64,000 nucleotides of DNA, taken from an uncultured Sulfitobacter sp. Lineage in GTDB: Bacteria > Pseudomonadota > Alphaproteobacteria > Rhodobacterales > Rhodobacteraceae. Positions 1 through 5,808 of this stretch are shown piece by piece. The notes under the pieces are model-generated. The model was not told the origin of the DNA. It ran no database searches and saw nothing but the letters and a program-made list of their open reading frames with translations. Every line of letters starts with the position of its first letter. Positions within the stretch are counted from its first letter, which is position 1. The stretch lies in contig CALFWM010000058.1 of the NCBI GenBank assembly GCA_937928635.1, positions 1-64,000 on the forward strand, read 5' to 3'. The translations under genes were made by a program, and so were the position numbers.

Positions 1-470
1 CGATTGTTTGGATCAGGAATGAGTAAGATAATTATCCAGATTATACCTAATATTGGAATGGTCATGCCAACCATTAAGCTGGTAATCAAAGCAGTTTGTT
101 GTGTGATGCTATATCTGGATAAGGTATCAACACTTGCTTCCAGACTTTGCAATATTGGATGGCCTGCTTTTTTCCAGCTACTGAATGTCTTTAAAAGTAT
201 TTGAGCAACTTCATACGGTTCAATCAGGGCAAGAACCGAAGCACCTAGCAGGGCAGCCCCCACAGCTAAGCCCGTATAGGTGCGGACACGCGCTTGGAAG
301 TTTGACCTCAATACCCAAAGTGCAAAGCCTGCTGCAAATATCAATAATGCTATGCGTGTATTCTCATACATCGCAGGCCAATAGACCTGAATGTTCTGGT
401 AGGTAAAAATACCAATCAATAGAATGATGGACGCAGTCAGTATGCGCAGGGGAGTGAAGATAAATCCCAT
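1..470 (-). CDS. Integral membrane protein, C-terminus cut by window edge
   Basis: An open frame starts with ATG at 470 and runs without a stop to base 1, giving at least 156 residues. A GGAAAAGG sequence sits about 11 bases before the start, and the gene begins 36 bases after the relaxase gene ends, so it is probably co-transcribed with the mobilization genes. Hydrophobic segments near residues 5-22, 32-48 and 57-75, and again near the visible end (about 130-153), suggest at least four membrane passes. I recognise no family. A role in mobilization or as element cargo is only a guess from position. Confidence 0.6.
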   Translation of the reverse strand, partial: MGFIFTPLRILTASIILLIGIFTYQNIQVYWPAMYENTRIALLIFAAGFALWVLRSNFQARVRTYTGLAVGAALLGASVLALIEPYEVAQILLKTFSSWKKAGHPILQSLEASVDTLSRYSITQQTALITSLMVGMTIPILGIIWIIILLIPDPNN

Positions 471-506
471 ATTGGTGATAATCCTTTTCCTATTCTGTTA
501 TTCAGT

Positions 507-2225
507 TTATCTTGACCGTTCAGGCATTTGTTTTTGAATAACTGCTAAAGCAGGTTCTAGTGACTGGTCTCTGGCTTTTGAGGTTGTAGCGGCTGATCTT
601 GATAAGTCGGTTGTGGTCGCCGTTGCGCGCGCATCAGTTGCAAGGCTGCTTGTGCTGCCTTGTCGCTCTCTATTAGTGCTTGTGGAAGTTCCACGTTCGT
701 ATCCAAGCTTTGAACGTAAGTGATTAAGCCCGATACTAATGAGACTTGTGATACGACTAATGTGGCCATTGAAGCTTCTATCTTCTCCTGCTTGGCGTTG
801 ATCATCTCGGTCGATCTTGTCTCCAAGGCTTTGAACTGCTCGGTCGATGCCCTGAATGCTTGCGTTAATTGTTCGACGTAACTGATCAATTCGCGTTCGA
901 GTGCTGTGAGTGAAGGATCGTTCAGCTTCGACGTGGTGATTGTTGGATTGTTCTTCTCTTTGTTTGTCTCGGTGTTCTGTTCTTTTTTCTTGTCCATGGG
1001 TTAGTTCCTTTTGAGTATTTCCAAACAGGGACGCTGTGACTTGCCAGATTGACAGTTGGTCAGTTGCAGGCGCTTCTCGTCCCAAGTAAGTAGGGTTGTG
1101 TTGTTGCTGGTCTGGTTCATAACCAAGCCCAGTTGTAAGAGGCTCGCTCGTTGCGATGTCTCGATCATACTGGTTGCCCAATACCAACTGGCCACGAAGC
1201 TCATCAGAATGATTGCCAGACTGAAGAGCGTGGCCGTCAGATATATCGGGCGCATGCTCTTGCCCATTTGTTCGCTCGCGTTCAGCAGCGATTGGATATC
1301 GTCCTCGATGATAATCTGCGCGTTTTTGAGTGACTTCGCGCAATCGGTCTCGAAGCTCGCCAAGTTCAAGCGCATCAAGTCTGCTGCCTGATCGGCTTGG
1401 TTCTGCATTCGTGTTGTATTCTGCTGTTCGCTCAAGCGCTCGGCTAATGGTGTTCTCTCTCGTCCAATCTTCACGGAATATATCTCCCTTTAATCGCCAG
1501 CGTTCATCACTCTCAGGATCGCGAACGGTGATATAGGCTTTGCCTTGTCGTGGAATGTCGAAGCCAGCTTCATTAAGCTGCTCAATCATGCTGGAGCGGT
1601 TCTCGATTGTGCCTTGCTCAATGTGATCTAATATCCAGTCATGAAGCTGTTCTCGGCCTTCGCCACGTTTTACATCTTCAATGATGCTTTTGACCTCACG
1701 CGCACGTTCAGGCGCTAGTGGGTCATTCCATTGATGTTCTTTGTTCAAGACATCACGAAGCGCATCATAAGACTTTTGATAATTGGGAGGTGCTATGTTG
1801 AGGCTCTTGCCTGTCGTTAGCTCCATGCGAGGTGTAACAAAGTGAAGCTCTACTCTGTCTTCATGGGTATGTCTTACCCAAAGGATGGAAGCTTGATCAG
1901 CTTCAAGCCCTGCAAAGGCTAACGCTTCAAACCGTTCCATCACATCACGCTGCTGATTTACACTGGGTGCATTTTCGCCAGTGAATGAGATAACACCAGC
2001 ACGATAGCTCCATTGATGGTCACAAGCATCAATCAAGTGACGCATATGATCAGGATCACCCTGCAGCACTTCAGGCAAGGGTTCACGTTCAAACATGAGA
2101 ACATTGCCATTGCTATCTCTAAGTGCATTACGATTGTCGTCATAGGCAACGACTTCGCGCTCAATGAGATAGTCAACTGGTGCAGCGCCACCCCCTTGAC
2201 CGTTCTTGAAGAACTTAATCAGCAT
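507..2225 (-). CDS. mobA: ColE1/MbeA-type relaxase of element B
   Basis: Predicted DNA-nicking relaxase that would cut oriT and pilot the strand during mobilization by a helper conjugation system. The N-terminus (GQGGGAAPVDYL) and the segment WVRHTHEDRVELHFV near residues 117-131 match the MbeA/MobA family of ColE1-like plasmids. Compared from memory with the ColE1 H-E-N metal motif, the residues here read H119, E126 and H128, so the third position is His rather than Asn. The C-terminal half is hydrophilic and overlaps two genes in another frame. The start overlaps the end of mobC by 7 bases, suggesting translational coupling. Length is 572 residues. Confidence 0.85.
   Translation of the reverse strand: MLIKFFKNGQGGGAAPVDYLIEREVVAYDDNRNALRDSNGNVLMFEREPLPEVLQGDPDHMRHLIDACDHQWSYRAGVISFTGENAPSVNQQRDVMERFEALAFAGLEADQASILWVRHTHEDRVELHFVTPRMELTTGKSLNIAPPNYQKSYDALRDVLNKEHQWNDPLAPERAREVKSIIEDVKRGEGREQLHDWILDHIEQGTIENRSSMIEQLNEAGFDIPRQGKAYITVRDPESDERWRLKGDIFREDWTRENTISRALERTAEYNTNAEPSRSGSRLDALELGELRDRLREVTQKRADYHRGRYPIAAERERTNGQEHAPDISDGHALQSGNHSDELRGQLVLGNQYDRDIATSEPLTTGLGYEPDQQQHNPTYLGREAPATDQLSIWQVTASLFGNTQKELTHGQEKRTEHRDKQREEQSNNHHVEAERSFTHSTRTRIDQLRRTINASIQGIDRAVQSLGDKIDRDDQRQAGEDRSFNGHISRITSLISIGLNHLRSKLGYERGTSTSTNRERQGSTSSLATDARATATTTDLSRSAATTSKARDQSLEPALAVIQKQMPERSR
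557..997 (-). CDS. MbeD-like protein nested inside relaxase gene (element B)
   Basis: A 146-residue frame lies wholly inside the relaxase gene in another phase. It contains a charged, probably coiled-coil segment (SLTALERELISYVEQL, near residues 29-44) that recurs in the equivalent nested gene of the neighbouring element at 16783-17091. In ColE1 the small mobilization genes mbeB and mbeD are likewise overprinted on mbeA, and size, order and position fit MbeD. In ColE1-type plasmids such proteins help mobilization or entry exclusion; the precise role here is unknown. The first 28 residues, rich in Lys, Asn and Glu, are absent from the relative. Confidence 0.65.
   Translation of the reverse strand: MDKKKEQNTETNKEKNNPTITTSKLNDPSLTALERELISYVEQLTQAFRASTEQFKALETRSTEMINAKQEKIEASMATLVVSQVSLVSGLITYVQSLDTNVELPQALIESDKAAQAALQLMRAQRRPQPTYQDQPLQPQKPETSH
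1001..1474 (-). CDS. MbeB-like membrane protein nested inside relaxase gene (element B)
   Basis: A 157-residue frame overprinted on the relaxase gene, three bases upstream of the MbeD-like gene. It has an amphipathic N-terminal half (DQAADLMRLNLASFETDC, near residues 27-44) followed by one clear transmembrane helix near residues 77-95. The neighbouring element has an equivalent at 17095-17550 with the same layout. Position and architecture fit MbeB of ColE1, an accessory mobilization protein thought to anchor or stabilise the relaxosome. Conservation of the frame in two diverged elements supports real coding. Confidence 0.68.
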   Translation of the reverse strand: MKIGRERTPLAERLSEQQNTTRMQNQADQAADLMRLNLASFETDCAKSLKNAQIIIEDDIQSLLNASEQMGKSMRPIYLTATLFSLAIILMSFVASWYWATSMIETSQRASLLQLGLVMNQTSNNTTLLTWDEKRLQLTNCQSGKSQRPCLEILKRN

Positions 2226-2713
2226 GACACATCGCCCACTTGTGAAGACGAGTTCGCAGTTGCTTCAATTAAACCTTTCAAGGAACGCTCAATGGCAACA
2301 AGCTGAGATGCCAACACAAGCGCATCGATGTTGCTGGGTTTGCCCATTGCATTGGCAGCATTGAGCCAGCGTGCAATCTGATTGACGTTTGAACCTATCC
2401 GTCCAATCGAACGGATCAGCTCAGGGTCAACACGCGGCACTGGCTTGCGTCTACGATGATCAGCAAGCCCAAGTGCTTCACGCATCAGATGGGCGAACGG
2501 CAAACCTGCGCGCTCTGCTTTTGAGATCAATGCCTGCTTCTCGGCAGCAGTACATCGAAAAACAACAACGGCATCAAGTTCGCTCTTACGTGACTTGCGT
2601 TGTTTCTTGGTGGGGTTTGAAGGGGAGGCTTGCCAACCCTCACAAGTATCCATGTCAGCAGCATTCGCGTATGACAAGGGTCGCCTTGCTCTCTTCACAT
2701 CTTGCAAACTCAT
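2219..2713 (-). CDS. mobC: MobC/MbeC-type relaxosome accessory protein (element B)
   Basis: This 164-residue protein belongs to the MobC family, which binds oriT and helps the relaxase open and nick the DNA. The conserved region runs from about residue 49 (VVFRCTAAEKQALISKAERAG) through a basic segment (RRRKPVPRVDPELIRSIGRIG) to the family-typical GSNVNQIARWLN near residue 107. Its ATG overlaps the stop of the upstream replication-type gene (ATGA) and its end overlaps the relaxase start, so the three genes form a tight operon. The neighbouring element's copy (18295-18789) is clearly homologous. Confidence 0.85.
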   Translation of the reverse strand: MSLQDVKRARRPLSYANAADMDTCEGWQASPSNPTKKQRKSRKSELDAVVVFRCTAAEKQALISKAERAGLPFAHLMREALGLADHRRRKPVPRVDPELIRSIGRIGSNVNQIARWLNAANAMGKPSNIDALVLASQLVAIERSLKGLIEATANSSSQVGDVSC

Positions 2714-3468
2714 GACACTAAGCTCGTTGCTTGATTTTGCTTTTGAAGTAGATGCTGTTGCTTGTGACGAAAGTAATTTACTAACGCTGTCGTTCGTTCA
2801 ATATCATCAGGACTAGGTGGATAATTACTGGGTAATCTATATTTGTTTGCACCATTGGGCGTGTTGCATAATGCAATAGTATCAAGTTCTGGAAGTCTAT
2901 GTTTTTTAAGCCAATCATGCCACTGATCCAGTTTGGTTGTTTGGAACTTTGGAATAGAGATTGCTGGTATTATGGGATTTACTTTGGCTTGTGACGGCGC
3001 TTCCCCTCGCGCAGGCGGTTTTATATTTTTATTATTTCTTTTAAGGGGTGGACGGTTTTGTCCCCCTCTATCTGACACATTTGTCACCCTTTGTGGACAT
3101 TCTTGTCCTCCTTCAATCACCTGAAGGGTGCCATATTTGTCCATCTTTTCTCTAAGTTCATTTGCCACTACAATTGTATTCTCAGAAGCAGAAAACACCG
3201 TAGCGTGACCAATTCCATTCCCGCGTTCAAGAACTAACCAGCCTGCAAGCTCGAGTTCTCGTACTGCTCTTTGAATGGTTTTGGCGCTTCTACCAAGTTC
3301 CTTCCCCAAACTAGCAAATGAAATAATGGCTTTTTCGTCATTTGAACGAATATGGTCTCCAAAAATTCTCAAGCCTACACGGACTGCGCCATCAGAAAGG
3401 AATGGGCAGCGTTCTAATAATAAAAGAGTTTGATATCTAATTTCTTTGAAAGGACGTAATTCAAGCAT
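2710..3468 (-). CDS. Winged-helix replication-type protein of element B
   Basis: A 252-residue protein with a helix-turn-helix segment (FASLGKELGRSAKTIQRAVRE, near residues 50-70) of the kind found in plasmid and phage replication initiators. The ATG at 3468 is preferred because GGAGGT stands six bases upstream; a GTG at 3474 is less likely. The central, low-similarity part is coded by DNA carrying four 14-bp palindromes and an AT-rich tract (3019-3042), which suggests the origin lies inside the gene. The element A homologue is at 18786-19547. Replication initiation is inferred; a regulatory role for the mob operon is the main alternative. Confidence 0.7.
   Translation of the reverse strand: MLELRPFKEIRYQTLLLLERCPFLSDGAVRVGLRIFGDHIRSNDEKAIISFASLGKELGRSAKTIQRAVRELELAGWLVLERGNGIGHATVFSASENTIVVANELREKMDKYGTLQVIEGGQECPQRVTNVSDRGGQNRPPLKRNNKNIKPPARGEAPSQAKVNPIIPAISIPKFQTTKLDQWHDWLKKHRLPELDTIALCNTPNGANKYRLPSNYPPSPDDIERTTALVNYFRHKQQHLLQKQNQATSLVS
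3050..3142. repeat. Four iteron-like palindromes inside the replication-type gene (element B)
   Basis: Units are at 3050-3063 (GGACGGTTTTGTCC), 3073-3086 (TGACACATTTGTCA), 3095-3108 (GGACATTCTTGTCC) and 3129-3142 (TGCCATATTTGTCC). They fit a loose GGACA-N4-TGTCC consensus. Start-to-start spacing is 23, 22 and 34 bp, exactly as in element A at 19129-19221. Because the spacings are not multiples of three, the units fall in different codon phases, so conservation acts on DNA rather than protein. An AT-rich tract lies just to the left. Confidence 0.7.
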
Positions 3469-3584
3469 AAACACCTCCTAGTTCATGAGGTGCATTAATC
3501 TGAGATTTAAATGATTCTGCGAAGATACTACGCACATCAATCATTTTAAGAGGTTTTGAATGTCTTCTAAGTCTTTGAAAAGAT

Positions 3585-3629
3585 TGGCGCACCCAGCAGG
3601 AGTCGAACCTGCGGCCTCTGCCTTCGGAG
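3585..3629 (-). other. attachment site: 3' half of a tRNA-Arg(CCG) gene
   Basis: Read on the minus strand this is the anticodon loop (CTCCGAA), the 3' side of the anticodon stem, a paired T arm (GCAGG/CCTGC), the acceptor strand TGGGTGC and GCCA. The 5' half is missing, so it is not a functional tRNA. The 15-bp core at 3615-3629 (CCTCTGCCTTCGGAG on the plus strand) is repeated exactly at 19695-19709 in the tRNA-Arg gene. It marks the junction between two tandem elements and lies 127 bp from the integrase gene. Confidence 0.85.
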
Positions 3630-3732
3630 AAACCTTGGCTTCTGCATATGATATTGATTTCATTTATTTATCTCCTTTTTAGCCTTACATATTGTGCCTA
3701 ACAACCCTTTACTTTTCATAGGGTGTTAAAAC

Positions 3733-3757
3733 GTAGTGCGTTCTTTCTGCGTACCTT
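3733..3757. promoter_or_regulatory. Candidate integrase arm-binding sites, left end of element A
   Basis: GTAGTGCGT at 3733-3741 is followed by TGCGTACCTT at 3748-3757. The same words recur just inside the other end of the element at 19594-19618. Paired, similarly worded short sites near both att cores are what tyrosine integrases bind with their N-terminal domains. The assignment rests on this resemblance only. Confidence 0.4.
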
Positions 3758-4791
3758 TAGAACCGATCTGCCAGCTCGGTGATATGTTTGTTGTCGTGGT
3801 GGGCGTAAACCTTGCTCAGCGTCTGCATGGTCATGTTCAGATAGATCGAAGCATCAATCATTTTCTCACCCCTCTGTGCCATCCAAGAAGCGCAGGTGTG
3901 CCTTAGGGTGTGGGGTGTAACATCAGAAAAGCCAGCTCGTTTGCTCGCAGAACGAAAACCTTTCACAACGCTGATGATGCGACGCGACTTGTCACGCTTC
4001 TGGTGAAATACAAATGGAGCATCTGGACCGGCACTTGCTTTCAGACGGGACAGGTGGCCATAAAGTTTTCGACCAATCGGAATTTGAGCTCTGCGTTTGT
4101 TTGTTACTGCCGCATCCGCTTTGTTAAAGTCGATGGTTCGTCTTTCGAGATCGATCTGTGACCATTCCAAATCCATAATTGCGCCTCGTCGTGCACCAGT
4201 ATAAACTCCAATAAGAATGAAATAAGATAGCTGCTTCTTTGCTCGGTACTCTTGGCGCGCTGACCAAATCAGCTTTGCAACTTCATCACGGGTCAGCCAC
4301 CTTTGTCGAGGGGGTGTCTCAGAAGGCAGTTCAAGTTTCCCAAAAGGCAGCATCCGGTTCATTGCGGCGGCATGATTTAATGCTGCGCGAAGGACTGACA
4401 ATTCCCGTCTGATTGTTGAAGGCGAACGGGGTGCTTTTTTTCCATATCGTTTAAGTGTTTCTCGATTGATATGATCGACTGTTTTTTCGTCCCAGAATTC
4501 GAGTAAGTGTATCATCGCATACGCAATTCTGGTTGCAGCTGATGTCTCATCGGCTTTGAAGTCGGCATAGTCTGACAGAACCTCCGCGATCAAAATGCGT
4601 CGGTGTTCCCTTGGCCTTCCAACGCCTCTCCGTTCCTTCAGGAATTCTTCGAGGACCTCTTCAGCTTCTCCGCTATCCGATGTGCCCGTTGAACGCTCTT
4701 TTTGCCGTCCATCGTGGTCGATGAAACGAATGAAATAATAGGGCTTGTTTGGTCGTGTGATAAGGCGTGGGCCGGTTCTTCGACGTGGCAT
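3757..4791 (-). CDS. int: Tyrosine recombinase (integrase) of element A
   Basis: Site-specific recombinase of 344 residues that should integrate and excise the element at the tRNA-Arg anticodon-loop site. Catalytic features are the first Arg in TGARRGA (residues 198-204), HTLRH at 294-298 and the presumed nucleophile Tyr329 in VYAHH. A SAM-like core-binding region lies near residues 65-145. It lies 127 bp from the tRNA fragment at 3585-3629. Its 5' end overlaps the 3' end of the excisionase-like gene by about 150 bp, so the two are probably expressed together. Confidence 0.92.
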   Translation of the reverse strand: MPRRRTGPRLITRPNKPYYFIRFIDHDGRQKERSTGTSDSGEAEEVLEEFLKERRGVGRPREHRRILIAEVLSDYADFKADETSAATRIAYAMIHLLEFWDEKTVDHINRETLKRYGKKAPRSPSTIRRELSVLRAALNHAAAMNRMLPFGKLELPSETPPRQRWLTRDEVAKLIWSARQEYRAKKQLSYFILIGVYTGARRGAIMDLEWSQIDLERRTIDFNKADAAVTNKRRAQIPIGRKLYGHLSRLKASAGPDAPFVFHQKRDKSRRIISVVKGFRSASKRAGFSDVTPHTLRHTCASWMAQRGEKMIDASIYLNMTMQTLSKVYAHHDNKHITELADRF

Positions 4792-4964
4792 GGCTGTATT
4801 TCCGTTCGGTGCAAGAATTCATCAATCGCATCGGTAGGAATCAAAATGCTTCCGCCAATACGATGATGCCTGATTTGTTTATTGGCGATAAGGTTGCGGA
4901 TGCGACGTACAGGCCACCCGATGCGCTCAGCCAGTTCTCTCGGCGACTCCAATTCAATTTGCAT
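4638..4964 (-). CDS. Excisionase-like helix-turn-helix protein
   Basis: A 108-residue protein with an N-terminal MerR/AlpA-type helix-turn-helix (residues 1-52: ELAERIGWPVRRIRNLIANK, then IGGSILIPTDAIDEFL). This domain is typical of excisionases and recombination directionality factors. The ATG at 4964 is chosen because GGAGG stands five bases upstream; longer in-frame starts up to 5033 lack one. The C-terminal half overlaps the integrase gene in another frame and has no recognisable fold. It is divergent from the XRE regulator gene, with operator-like repeats between them. Confidence 0.75.
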   Translation of the reverse strand: MQIELESPRELAERIGWPVRRIRNLIANKQIRHHRIGGSILIPTDAIDEFLHRTEIQPCHVEEPAHALSHDQTSPIISFVSSTTMDGKKSVQRAHRIAEKLKRSSKNS

Positions 4965-5036
4965 TCTATCCTCCATTGCAATTTCGTGCTTATATGAGTT
5001 CGATTCGGTAGAATTGAACACAAACAAGTACATTTG

Positions 5037-5068
5037 TGCTAAATATGCACAAAATTGCTAAATATGCA
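5037..5068. promoter_or_regulatory. Tandem operator-like repeats between xis-like and regulator genes
   Basis: TGCTAAATATGCA occurs exactly at 5037-5049 and again at 5056-5068, 19 bp apart start to start, in the divergent intergenic region. Each is a partial palindrome (TGCwwwwwTGCA-like). The position suggests binding by the XRE protein encoded immediately to the right, controlling itself and the excisionase/integrase pair. The repeats overlap the upstream ATG candidates of the regulator frame, which argues that the regulator really starts at 5093. Confidence 0.5.
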
Positions 5069-5092
5069 AGAGGTTGCGTGGTGGAAATTGGA

Positions 5093-5473
5093 ATGAGACT
5101 CGTTGAGGTCAGGAAATCGACTGATCTAACGCAGGCTGCTTTTGCGGGAAAACTCGGCATATCACCAAGGGCTTACACCAGTTATGAACTGGGTGAACGC
5201 GACTTGCCTCTGGCTGTAGCAGTCAAGCTCAATCAGTTATTCAATGTCAGCGCTGATTGGCTTTTGTTTGGCGAAGGCAATCGAGCGGCTGAAGACATTG
5301 GTGAAAACGTGGAATTAGCGGTAATCTCAGCGTTGGAGTATCTGGAGAGTCAAAATCTCAGAGTTTCTTCTGATAAAGCAGCAAAAATGATCCGCCATCT
5401 ATTTAACTACCAAAGAAAAAGTGGCTCGATTTCACATGAATACCGAGACGATTATATGCGGTCAGCAATTTAA
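5093..5473 (+). CDS. XRE/Cro-CI family transcriptional regulator
   Basis: A 126-residue protein with an N-terminal helix-turn-helix (LTQAAFAGKLGISPRAYTSY, about residues 11-30) followed by the family-typical ADWLLFGEG. The ATG at 5093 follows a purine-rich GGAAATTGGA. It is divergent from the excisionase/integrase pair and begins a rightward gene run including the methyltransferase. It probably acts as the element's repressor or as the control protein of the restriction-like module; the sequence does not decide between these. Confidence 0.8.
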   Translation: MRLVEVRKSTDLTQAAFAGKLGISPRAYTSYELGERDLPLAVAVKLNQLFNVSADWLLFGEGNRAAEDIGENVELAVISALEYLESQNLRVSSDKAAKMIRHLFNYQRKSGSISHEYRDDYMRSAI

Positions 5474-5484
5474 GGGCGATAAGA

Positions 5485-5805
5485 ATGGACAAAGAGAAAC
5501 GGAAGAAAGTTGAGTATCTCAAGTTAGAAGCAGATCGCTACGTTCATCAACGCCGATGGAAATCACGCGAGAACCGACCACGCTTAATTGGTGGGTTTGG
5601 AACACGTCTCTTCAGGAACATGCCTCTCAGTAGTCGTTATGGCTTGGCCGCTATCTTGATCAGTTATCCAGGCCTTATTCCAATCATCGCTTTTGGTGGA
5701 GCAAACCCATTACCTCAAAATTTAGCGATTGGATGCATTGCACTTGTATCCATGAGTATGCCGCTTTTTCTGCTAGCTGGTCGCGCGGAACAGGTAGAAC
5801 GCTAA
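5485..5805 (+). CDS. Small two-helix membrane protein
   Basis: A 106-residue protein of unknown function. A basic N-terminal region of about 50 residues rich in Arg and Lys precedes two hydrophobic helices near residues 53-70 and 78-98. It begins 11 bases after the regulator stop and ends three bases before the methyltransferase start, so it is probably in the same transcript. It may be a membrane component of the defence-like module, but nothing in its sequence identifies it. Confidence 0.65.
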   Translation: MDKEKRKKVEYLKLEADRYVHQRRWKSRENRPRLIGGFGTRLFRNMPLSSRYGLAAILISYPGLIPIIAFGGANPLPQNLAIGCIALVSMSMPLFLLAGRAEQVER

Positions 5806-5808
5806 TCC

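Larger units (their letters stand above)
1..3629. mobile_element. Integrative mobilizable element B (right part, continues beyond left edge)
   Basis: This stretch holds a winged-helix replication-type gene, mobC, a ColE1-type relaxase with two nested genes, and part of a membrane protein, all read leftward. Its right boundary is the tRNA-Arg 3'-half fragment at 3585-3629, which also ends the neighbouring element. Gene order from the att site is the same as at the right end of the neighbouring element, so the two are relatives inserted in tandem. By analogy its integrase should lie to the left, outside the window. The boundaries are inferred; the gene content is read directly. Confidence 0.75.

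Noticed and set aside
3050..3142. Regularly spaced repeats considered as a short CRISPR array
   Set aside because: The units are 14-bp palindromes with 8-20 bp between them, inside a coding gene, and no cas genes are present; iterons fit better.
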